Below are positions 54,526 through 64,000 of a stretch of 64,000 nt of DNA, piece after piece. The notes beneath the pieces were generated by a model. It saw nothing but the letters and a program-made list of their open reading frames with translations. It searched no databases and had not been told where the DNA came from. Made by a program: the position numbers and the translations under genes. Source of the stretch: Pseudoneurospora amorphoporcata (Eukaryota > Ascomycota > Sordariomycetes > Sordariales > Sordariaceae); assembly GCA_033297205.1 (NCBI GenBank), contig MU859138.1, positions 81,886 through 145,885 of the forward strand, in the 5' to 3' direction. Positions within the stretch are counted from its first letter, which is position 1, and the number at the start of each line of letters is the position of its first letter.

Positions 54526-57500
54526 GTCTGGTGTGGTGCGACAGGGAATGGATGAGACATGGGTTTTACTTCGATTCTTTCTTGGGGCCGGACCTTTGGG
54601 TCAACTATGGAGGCTCAGTTTGGGAATTACTTTATTTTTTTGGGTACATTACTGGATTACTGGATGTCGGTGGCACCTAGATCGGTTTTTATTGGGATAT
54701 GGGTCATACTGGTCACGGGGTCCGGGTTACGGACATGGCCCACAGGGGAAGTCATGGGATACAATGAATTGTACGAACGAATCTTGAATGGATATTGATG
54801 GATCATGGATGGAAGATCACGCATGGATTGTTGGCTGGACACCAAAATTTGACGTCGGGCGATGATATGTGGATGGCATGGACCGCATGGACGGATTAGA
54901 TACCTTATTATCGATACCTATACATACTACATAAGAACGCAATACTTAATGAACCAACGGATTAATACCACCTCATTTCTGCTGCTTGTCGCTTCATCGT
55001 TGCCGGACTGTCAGAGTTGATCAAGCGGGGAATGAACTTCCCGTTCATCCTCGAATAAACTAACAAAACCTGGTGAACAAGGTACGTAGCACATTCATCA
55101 GTTCAAAGCGGATTAGATTATTGACGTCCGTCCATTGGGGCGTGGCAAGGATACAAGGTTGAGATATGTCTACCTAGGTGATTACCTCTAGGTAAGGTAG
55201 GTAGGTAAGTAGGTAGTAAAGTACTAAACTGAAGCTAGGGAGATATCTTTTACGGTGCACCAGACAGCTAACGAGCCGCCAGCATTCTTCCCCTTTTCTC
55301 CATTTTGTCTTCCAGTCATGAATCCAACGGATGGATGGACATTGCACGTTGTCCAATCCGCTGATGGAAATGGCGGCGCGTACGCCTCAACTGATGACAA
55401 AGAAAGCCGTTTTCCCCTGGTGCTCACTTTGCTTTCGCTTTCCCCTTTTTTTTTCTTTTTTTTTCTTACTTTCCACCCCCCCCTTTTTTTTTTTTTTCCA
55501 ATTTTTTTCTTTTTTTTTTTAATTGCTATCCCTGCCTCTGTGGCTCTTTTACCCCTTTTCTCCCCCCATTATTTCCCTTGCTTTTCCTTACGTTTCGATG
55601 TCGCTTGGACGTGTGCTAAAAATGATGCATGTGAAAGGGGCATGCATCGTCGCAGTGTTGTTTGTGGTGTTGTCAATTCCATCACAAGCTAAAAGCTCCC
55701 AACCATTCGGCAAGTGATCGACGTTTGTGGCTTGCTGAGGCTGGCGGTGAGGTGCTGTTTGATCGGTGTGTACCTGAGCTGAGCTGAATGAGCTGAATGA
55801 GCTAGTTAGTAGCTAGCTCGTGTGTGAAATAAGCCAGTGAGCGTGCTATGTACATGTTGGCGCCTGGATTTGATTGAACCAGTGGATGAGAAATAAGCTT
55901 TTAGGATCTAGGGGATCTAGACTAATGTACCGATGCCTGAACGTGATTGAGCAATTGAGCGAGAGGCAAGATTGCATGCGATTGGTCAATTCGTATTGCA
56001 GGCCTACCTCTACATACGGTACCTACACATGAAGATTTACGAGTGTTTTGACGTCCACATCAGAGGTGAAGATGGTGACTTGGGTTCCTTGGTAGAGGTA
56101 CGTATCCCGCTCCCCCTTTTCGTTCTTGGCACGGACTCGAGCAATTTATTAGCATGGAGGTTCGCCTCTTTCTCCCGATGCAGCCATACTATTGCCTTGC
56201 TCCATCTCATATCCTTTTTTGCATTCGAGTCTCCAATGAGTTTGCCAATGGCCGGCCGGCCGGTCTGTCAGTTCCCCATCGCTCTGGCGATATTGTGAAA
56301 GGAAAAGTGCCAAGCCGGAACTTTTCACGTTATTTCTTTGTCTCCCCATATGTATCCTCGCAGACAGTGAGGATATTGCTCGGGCAGAATGTCACAATCC
56401 CTCGACGACGTTGAGGCATGTTACTTTGGCCTATCCGTCGTCTTATGCCATGTTCTCTTCTCTATGGCTCCCGGCCGGACACAACGTTGGGTCGTATTAA
56501 GGGAGATCACCATGTTCACGATATTCAGCATCGATGATTGACGTTGTGGTTCGCAATATTCGGTGTTGTGCCCAGCACTCAATTTGTTTTGCATGTCTAG
56601 GTACCTTAGGCACTCTCTAGTCCTGGCTTGTCTGGCTTCTGGAACAGAGACCTGATCACTTTCTGGCAGGCTAGACTCTGTGCGAAGACAACTCAGGTTC
56701 AACAACGTTAAGACAGGGAGGGGTTGGAGAGCACTCATGGAGGGGCGGGATGCATATTTAAGGTTCTGACTCAAAATTCTGTTGGCTGAGCTTGAAATGT
56801 CGAGGGGTTCAGAAGAGACACCAGGTCGACGAGTCCGGTCGCACGACACTTTCCTTTCTCGGTTTGTTGTTGGACATGTCACATGTGGGAAGGGGGAGAG
56901 AAGAAGAGTTGTGAAGGCGAGACATGGCTTTCCAGGAGCGCCTCTGGAAGGTACTATCATCGAGCTCCCTTCCCTTCCCTTCCACTTCCCCTTCCCCTTC
57001 CCCTTCTACGCCCGAGTTCTACGCCACGTCGCCACCAATACCACCACTGGTGCCGAAGACCACATCAACGATGTCTCGCATTGCGCCTTGCGCCGTTCGG
57101 GAACAGAAAATTGACACCCTTCTAGAAGAAACGATAACCCGACGGAAGGACGGAAAGGCTCAATTAGGGGACGAGAACGGCGCGTCCGCCGACCCGCTCA
57201 GACAGGTCCCAGTACTTCCATACCGGATGGACCCGAGATGGTTACACACCTACACACATTGTGTGCAGCTAGCTGCTAGCCTGCGAGTGGTTTGGCAAAG
57301 GATGCCCTAGCGGCGAATTTGCCCTAGGCAGATTACAGGAGGTAGCATGATGCAGTATCCCGAGCGCACCAGCAAGGAAGGAGGGAAAGGAAGGACTTGT
57401 GGACGGCGATGCCCCTGACTTCTTCCTTGTCCCTGTGAGACACGAATGCCACGAGGTAGTGAGCTTGTGGCTGCCTGGGTAGCGCACTTGCGACAGGGGC

Positions 57501-58087
57501 AGACTGGAGCTTCGTAGCTAGGCGAATTTGTTGTCGAAGTCGAATGGCGACCAGCAGCACCGTAGTAGGTAGGGTCGGAACGGCAGTGTAAAACATTTTT
57601 CTGCGCATGGCCGCATGCCGTGTCACCGGAACACAGACCCTTTCGAATCTTTCGAATCTGCGGAAAATCTCGCGGGTGACTGGCTGGCTGATGTACATCA
57701 CGACATGAACCCAGTGTGCAATTGCAAGGAGGGAAAAAAGCAATTCACCGCGTCGAGTCGATGTCGTGGACTCTTATACAACCGCATATTTGCTCTTTCG
57801 TGCGAGGATTACCAGCGAATTCTCCGCGTATTATGCTTTGCGTGTTTGGGTCGCCACTGCGAGGGGAGATTGGATGCTATCGCAGTTGCAAACGTGCAGC
57901 TGAGGATCTTGGGGTCATCCATGTTGATAGCGGTAGGTTTGATGAAGGAAAATGTCCGTCGTTTATTGCCAGTCGATCCCGTATGCTGCCGGTATCTAAT
58001 CGTGAAGATGGTCAAATATCCAATTGCTTCTTCATATTCGTCGCGTTCTCGCCAAGACTCTTTCAATCTTTCATTCCCGCCTGTCCC
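54526..58087. other. Gene-poor spacer with poly-T tracts
   Basis: Long T and C runs around 55440-55520 and TAGGTA clusters around 55170-55215. Open frames at 56421-56960 (-) and 57333-57743 (-) have no domain support. 3' flanks of the GT2 and NiCoT genes. Confidence 0.4.
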
Positions 58088-59420
58088 TCAGACAATCCGC
58101 TTCGGCACCCGCTCCAGGGGCGTGACCACCGGGCTATCGGCATACGGGCTGATAGCACCACGATCGCCATCCTCAACCGCAGCGGGCGAAGCGACCGGGC
58201 TCTCCACATCGCATATGCTTCTTGCATCCATCCGGTCCTCCATCTTCTTCCTCCAGGGGCGATAGACGAGCACCGATGCCAGACCGACAACGACAAACAA
58301 GCCGCAGATGCAGCCTCCAATAACGTCGTAGTGATCACCTATCGCTTCCACTCCATCCCAGAACCGGCCTGTCGGCTCGGCCACGTTGTAGGCAAGCGAC
58401 AGGATCTGGATGACGCCGATGAAGGCGGACACAACGACCGTGATCCCGGTAAGCACAATCGAGTAGTACAGAATGGCGACCACGTCTCTGGAGAAGGCCT
58501 TGGACGTGTACAGGGCCATCATCAGGGCGCCGTCGGTGGTGTCGAGCATACACATGCCGGCTGTCGTAGCGTTAAATCGTCAGCAATCGTCTCTTCCTCG
58601 CCACGGTAGCTCTCTTTCTTTGATGGAACTCACCGGTAAACAAAATCGGGAAAATGAGAATCAACCAAATACTCGTCCCCTGCACGGCCTGAATGCTCGC
58701 AATCCCCAACAGCGCAATCTCCGAGCTGGTATCGAAGCCCAGCCCAAAGAGTACTCCAAGCGGGTACATCTTCCACGGGCGATCCACGATGGCAAACACC
58801 CTCCTAAATAGCCTCGCCAGGAAGCCGGCCCCCTCAAGCTGCAAGTTATTCATGGCCTCCTGCTCCTCCTCGGCTCTTAAATCCTCCCCGTCCTCAACCC
58901 TCCTTCTCCGCTCCCTCTGCTCTTTGAGCACAACCCGCAACCTCTTGACCAGTTTATACAAGACCCACCCGTTGCCCACGCCCAGCACGATCAGGAAGGC
59001 GGCAGACACAGAAGTGCCAATGATGCCGCCCACTCTCTGGAAGTTATCGAACTTGTTCCTTAATGCTCCGCTGGTAGCGGCTACCACGATGCAAGTGATG
59101 ATGACAATGGTGCTGTGGCCCAAGCTGAAAAAGGTGCCGACGGCTACGGGCCGCTGGCCGGTGGCGATGAGGCGGCGCGTCATCAGGTCGATGGCGGAGA
59201 TGTGGTCGGCGTCGAGGGCGTGGCGGAGACCGAGGGTGTAGGAGAGGACGGCGGGCGAGATCATTTTGGGGAAATAGTGCAGGGTTATGCCGACGCCGGC
59301 CCAGACGAGGCAGTTGATGAAGATGAGGAGGGCGATGAGGTGGAGGGCGGGGCGGGGGATGTAGGAGAGGGGCGGCGGGAGGCGGAGGGCCCGAAGATGA
59401 GGGAGTTTGAGGCGGGCCAT
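58088..59420 (-). CDS. NiCoT-family nickel/cobalt transporter
   Basis: Exons 59420-58634 and 58560-58088 (73-nt intron) give 419 residues. About eight membrane helices are visible. The family signature in the second helix is complete: LGLRHALDADHISAIDLMTR (HxxxxDH). Further NiCoT motifs are FFSLGHSTIVI, PLGVLFGLGFDTSSEIALLG and LFTAGMCMLDTTDGALM, the last assembled exactly across the splice junction. A charged cytosolic loop (about 150-195) and a disordered C-terminal tail are fungal features. It should import Ni2+ and/or Co2+ across the plasma membrane or a vesicle membrane, for example for urease. The ATG at 59420 was chosen because the upstream in-frame 116 codons are Pro/Arg-rich without homology. 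Confidence 0.93.
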
Positions 59421-60269
59421 CTGTCGTTGAGGGATGGATCGTGAGGGTGGCGGTGGTGCTCGTGAAGGCGGAGGTCCAAGGTGAGTCTCGTATCGAGTGA
59501 AGTCAGTCCTTCGTGGCTCGCCAATTGCCGGGGGGTGTTGATGAGTGATTCCTCGATTACGTAAAACGGCTGCGGCTAAACGTTGACCAAGCAGCGAGTG
59601 ACTCGGAGGAGGTTGTCGTGAGAAGCGCAATGTCGCAGTAGTTGTCTCTTGGTTTGGTGATGAAGTGTGAGCGCAAGACTCGGCAATCCTCCGATGCTGA
59701 CGGCGGCCGTGAAGGTCAAGATGGGAAGGTCTTGCGAAGAAGGAAAGGGAACGTGGGCGAGATGACAAGAGGGAAGGTAAATTCTCTCCGTCATCCCCGG
59801 TTGTGTACCATCGGGAATCTTGCCGAATTGAGCTCTCTTTCCGCCCTTGGATCGGAGTGTTTGAGCCTCTTTTCCGATGCTATTTGCTTGGAATTCCCCA
59901 CGATCAAAGTCGGAAATGGCAAAAATCCAATGGCCGTTGGGAATTGCAAGCTTACCCCTCCATCGCGATAAGCTTGATAGGGACGATAAGCATTCGGGAA
60001 AGCTTATCTTGTCTTTTGGTGTCCCAATTAGTAAAGAGCTGTGGGGTCCAGCACACTCCGGACCCGCTCCGGTCAGGAATGGTGGGGATGGTGGGGTTCG
60101 CATCCCGCTGTGGGGCACCGGCACTTTTTATCCTATGTGTAAGTGTTAGTGCATGCTGCTGCTTGGGTCACTAGCCGGAGCTCTGCAGCAGCTGTCTTTG
60201 GCATCATGGCTCTCTCCATTCCCCTTGATATTGCCGTACGTACTATTCTAATACCACAACAGAACGCGA
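59421..60269. other. Upstream region of the NiCoT gene
   Basis: Promoter side of the transporter and 3' flank of the next minus-strand gene. Open frames here are shadows. Confidence 0.4.
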
Positions 60270-60782
60270 TCAAGCAAGCAACCCAACAACCACGATCCCC
60301 CAAGCCATCGCCCCTATTACCGTCTTCATCGACATCCTCCTGGGCGCTGCTGCCGCGCCCTCCTTAACCTGCCAAATCGCAATATGCGGCCCCGTCACAT
60401 TCCCCTTGTCCTCAACGCACTGCCCCATCGCCGATCCAACCACCTGGCTATCCCATCTTTTCCCGTTTTTCTTCCCCCCCTTCCCATCATCGACTTGCTC
60501 AAAGAGAAATTGGTCCGGGATCAGACACCACAGCGCGCAACCGTCGGGACCGCCCATGTGCACCTCGTTGTCGGATTTGAGGTTGCAGCAGGCCGCCATG
60601 CCGGCTAGGGACTCGGGCCAGTTGGGCATGGCCCAGACACTCCGCTTTTGGGGGAGATCGTCTATTTGGAAGAGGTCAAGCATGGCTTCGCGGTTGCAGG
60701 TTGTGGCGGGAGTGGGAGCGGTAGTGGACGCACTGGCGGCTCGGGCCGCTAGGGCTAGGGTGGTTGTGGGTGGTGGTGACAT
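60270..60782 (-). CDS. Small Cys-rich, probably GPI-anchored protein
   Basis: 170 residues, single exon. A weakly hydrophobic, Ala/Thr-rich N-terminus (TTTLALAARAASA) may act as a signal peptide. The core has conserved-looking cysteines (ATTCNREA, MAACCNLKS, DGCALWCLIPDQ, GQCVEDKGN with a glycosylation site NVT). The C-terminus ends in a hydrophobic segment (TVIGAMAWGIVVVGLLA), typical of a GPI signal. This arrangement is common among fungal cell-surface proteins. Specific function unknown. Confidence 0.7.
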   Translation of the reverse strand: MSPPPTTTLALAARAASASTTAPTPATTCNREAMLDLFQIDDLPQKRSVWAMPNWPESLAGMAACCNLKSDNEVHMGGPDGCALWCLIPDQFLFEQVDDGKGGKKNGKRWDSQVVGSAMGQCVEDKGNVTGPHIAIWQVKEGAAAAPRRMSMKTVIGAMAWGIVVVGLLA

Positions 60783-62505
60783 TTTTGGAGCCTCTGGCTG
60801 GGGTCACCGTCAGTTTTGCATTGAGTACAGGTAGGTAGCTGAGTGAGTCCGGATTTTGAAGATTTCCTTACCGACTACCGTGGGTCTTCTTCGTAGAGGT
60901 AAACGCTGAACTTTTTGGTATCGAGGTGGAAACTGATGAGAGAATAGGTCAACCGATGGCGAGCGAGCCTGTGAAGTCTGGGATATTCTTGTCGAGCTCA
61001 CCATGATGGAACAACAGGACTATAAAAGTCATATCACGCCCACCCAGACTGCAGTCGGTCGGTGTGAACAAGGCGGAGTGCAACGCCCAGCCAACACTAA
61101 ACATTGAATAGGAAGGCGACTCAAGCTCTCGAGGTTGACTGCTCCACATCCGCGCTAAACGAGCACATTCCTCTCGTTGATTTGGCCCTATTGGTAGGTG
61201 AAACATGGGTGACTGCCCCTTTTCCCTTGTCGACTGGGAGGCTGGTCGGACGAGACTGTTGTTGCCAAGAGGTGGCATGGTGGATTGCAGCGCTGGCAAC
61301 CGCCACTGTCGTGAAGACGCCCTCGACGCATCAACGCCAATCACTCTTGGCGTTCCGTTAACCAACCCGACAGCTTGGGACCTAGCACTTTCAGTGGTCA
61401 CGGCAACGGAGACGGGATCGATTTTAGTTTGTCCGATTGGACCTTAACCGTGCCTATAGGATTATCTATGTCGTATGATCCAACTAATGAATATGTACCA
61501 CCGTTGTCGATCCCTTGCCTGGGCTGCCGAGGCCCAGGCCATCCTGCACCAACGTTTCTCAGCAGCTTCTTAGGTACCTTATGAATCTTTTGACGAGACT
61601 AAGCTGATTCAGTGCAGGACTTGAGCCCAAAGAGTATATTGGAGCTTAGCAAAGACTCACAGCGTTCTCAGACGTCCCCCTGAAGAATCAAAGAAGGACG
61701 GGCTTCTACCAACTCGCAACGTCGGCGTAAGATCATCGGGAATTAAACTATGAGCTATACCAGAGGGCAAATGGGATGGTTCTAACCATAACAAGTGCCT
61801 CCAGGACACAACAATGGGTGTATCATTGCGTTCTTTCTCGCCAATACGCACGGATACATCTGCAACACATGCTCCGCTTCAACGTTGCCGATCGTCTTTC
61901 CAACATTAGGTCCTGCGGCCCGGCCTCCAAGTGTGCCTACCTAGAGTCATCTATCCCATTTCCCATTCTTTGGAGACCAAGATTTACAGTAGAACTGGTC
62001 AATGATCCAGAAGGGGCTCCATCTACAAGGCGCAGAACACACAGTGATATCAGTTTCTCAACGAGCACCAAGACAAGATAGTGGCTCTGTTGGTTGACAG
62101 ATTGCTACCTATTTGCAGATGGTATCCATATCCTATGGATACGTCTTGGGGCGGAAAAACGGCTGACCGTGCATGTCCTCCTTCCTCTCTCCTCGTCTCC
62201 TCTAGGTTTGTGGTGGTGATGATAGCAGGAGATTGGCCATTGAGGCCCACCTTACACGCCGGCTGGACCCAAAACATGAAGCCGTGGCTGTCGTTATCCC
62301 GCGGATGGAGATGCTACGATCGGTCGATATGTCTGATCACGTCAGCTCCGGTGTTAACGACGAGGAGGAGGAAAGGATAAAAGGCCACCGGGTGCCTACC
62401 TCCTCCTGATGCTTTTCCACTCACATCAACACACTCGTCTACTTCTCACTTTGCTCTCCCAGAATTGCTATTCAGTTCTTCATTTACCTCGACCTACCTG
62501 AAACC
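60783..62505. other. Spacer with promoter of the next gene
   Basis: No gene recognised. A TATA-like GGATAAAAGG (about 62377-62386) lies about 120 bp before the ATG at 62506. Confidence 0.4.
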
Positions 62506-63738
62506 ATGAAGTTTCTCCAACTCCTCGTAGCCACCACACCAGTGGCACTAGCATCTCCCTTATCCAACAATGGTATCCGCCGTGATACTTCTGGGTCTCA
62601 GCAAGTCAACATCGAACTCCAAGTCAACAAAGTCACGTCCGAGTCTACCATCGAGGTGTGGAACGAAGACAACACTCAAATGTTGACCCAGTCCTGCTCC
62701 ACCTCTCTCGCACTCAAGACCGGTCGGACTACTAATAGCCCTATCTCCTTCAATGTTGACCATGATGGCTTTGGAACCCTCACCTTTGGCGACAAGACCT
62801 ATACCATTAGTGGGAACCCTGAAGTCTCTGGCGGTATTGAGTGTAACAGCATCGTCAGCGACTCCGAGACTCTGATCAGCTGCACTGTAACCGGAGTCTC
62901 GCCGGACGTGCTGCGCCATCACCCTCGCCCAAAGAAGCAAACTGCCAAGCTGCTTCCCTACGGGCGGGCCTCTCCAGATAGCTGAGGTGGCACGGTGGGC
63001 TAACCAGGACGGCCGCCAAGTCATTTCCCTTGCCGAGACTATGCGTACTTGGCAAGAGTTGGACTTGGAAGAGGCTGCCATCGCAGGCAATGAAACGCTC
63101 CAGGACAACGACATGGAAGTACCTTCGAAGCGTCAGTACAACCCTTGTTCTCAGTGGACGCCGACTACCATCAGGGAAGGCGATGGCGATCCTCACCAGG
63201 CGCCCAAGCACATCCAGGTGACTGTAAGTTTGCTACCTCTACCCAAATCTACCACTATTACCACCTCTTGCTCCTCTTGACATCAATCGCCGCCTTCATC
63301 ATGAATCAGCTGAACAAAACTAACCACATATACCAACCACCCCAGGAGTCCATGGACTGCGGAAACGGCGAATGCAGCATTAGCCATTTCGACGCCCACT
63401 CCATGACCATCCGCTTCACCGCGGGCGCCAAGCTATCTACATGGAGCAGCGCCGGGTTCAGAGTCGAGCAGTCCACAACAACGGGCATGATTAAGGAATG
63501 CAAGGCCGGCGCGTACGACTGGGTCGCGGGCTGGATGAAAGTAGGCAGGACGCAGTATCGGGTCCGCAACGGCCTGTTCAACGCGTGCACCGGCACCAAA
63601 CCGCACGGCGATGTCTTCACCATCACGTCGCCCAACACCAATAACAGAGGCGGTAATCCCTATTGCGTCGGTGGGAAGCGGTACGTCCGCAATTTGGGTG
63701 ATAGCTGGGATGAGACCCCGAAGCCTGGCAGGCCTTGA
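62506..63738 (+). CDS. Secreted Cys-containing precursor with two dibasic sites
   Basis: Proposed exons 62506-62886, 62978-63223 and 63346-63738 join in phase to 339 residues. There is a signal peptide (MKFLQLLVATTPVALASP), a dibasic site (IRRDT) and a first beta-rich part (INIELQV-type strands, TLTFGDKTYTISGN, GIECNS). An acidic linker ends in VPSKR, and a second part begins QYNPCSQW. That part has DCGNGECSISHFDAHS, WSSAGFRVEQSTTTG, KECKAGAYDW, RTQYRVRNG and GGNPYCVGGKRYV. Similar W-x-AGF...C...G patterns occur in small secreted fungal proteins of unknown function. Intron 2 has an AACTAACC branch and CCCAG acceptor. Intron 1 (GTAACC) is less certain; without it the product would stop after 159 residues at 62985. 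Cleavage by a Kex2-like protease is inferred. Confidence 0.6.
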
Positions 63739-63870
63739 GCTGGCTGGCTGTTGAACGAAGTAGGTGGTTGGCAGGTGGGGTAGACCGGACTACGGCGAGG
63801 TGAAGTCTTGGAGAAAGGACTGGATTGAAAATAGAATGCGGTGGTCTGTCGTGAGAAAATATGGGTGGTG

Positions 63871-63959
63871 TGTCACACGGACATTTGCCCACAGTTTTAG
63901 GTTAAGGTTGCCGAGGCTTAGCAGAGCCTCAACGCCTGGCATCAGCCTTATGAATGCCC
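63871..63959. repeat. Dispersed repeat R2, copy 2
   Basis: Matches 6497-6583 in the same orientation, from GTGTCACACGGACATTTGCC to CAGCCTTATGAATGCC. At this site there is no A1-like gene next to it; the 3' end of the secreted-protein gene is about 130 bp away. Confidence 0.75.
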
Positions 63960-64000
63960 GGCGGCCGCAGGCCGCGAGACTCAACCTCACTTCGGCCGGA

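Overview
The window looks like nuclear DNA of a filamentous ascomycete, most likely Neurospora-like (Sordariales). Supporting signs are short introns (about 55-150 nt) with GTAAGT/GTATGT donors, CTAAC-type branch sites and CAG/TAG acceptors, many microsatellites and homopolymers, many TAGGTA-type words, and enzymes typical of fungi (Och1/Hoc1-type GT32, fungal NiCoT transporter, fungal GT2 synthase, GH12 glucanase). No rRNA genes, CRISPR arrays or bacterial operons were seen.

Left third (about 0-24.6 kb): an accessory region rich in small elements and decayed genes. It holds at least four inverted-repeat, MITE-like elements (about 73-537, 2921-3798, 7830-8930, 15508-15945) and two dispersed repeat families (8223-8427 with 14025-14451; 6497-6583 with 63871-63959). 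Between them lies the most unusual feature: about nine small, divergent, co-oriented minus-strand genes between 6 and 22.6 kb. They share a proline-rich N-terminal box (PPxLRRxDA type) and/or a PY module of the form (P/L)PxY...P..GE(T/A)T(V/M/I)(D/E)...LPxY. Four consecutive members also share upstream promoter sequence (CAGAACCTTGG plus a TATA-like box), and two others share AGGTATTTATA. Several copies carry single stops or frameshifts; others keep clean multi-exon structures. The function is unknown; the PY motifs suggest contact with WW-domain proteins such as Rsp5/NEDD4-type ubiquitin ligases.

Middle (26-41.3 kb): conventional housekeeping-type genes: a GT32 mannosyltransferase-like type II membrane protein (-), an acyltransferase-3 family membrane protein (+), a type II membrane protein with a possible GH130/GT91-like beta-propeller (+), and a long disordered Ser/Arg-rich protein (-). 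Long spacers between them show no supportable gene.

Right third (45.7-64 kb): UDP-glucose 6-dehydrogenase (-), a secreted and probably GPI-anchored GH12-like glucanase (+), and a cellulose-synthase-like GT2 (+) lie side by side. This is a plausible cell-wall or extracellular polysaccharide locus with precursor supply, polymerase and remodelling hydrolase. It is followed by a NiCoT-family nickel/cobalt transporter (-), a small Cys-rich probably GPI-anchored protein (-) and a secreted Cys-containing precursor with two dibasic processing sites (+).

All exon structures were deduced by eye from splice-site consensus and reading-frame continuity. Domain names come from recognised motifs, not from searches.
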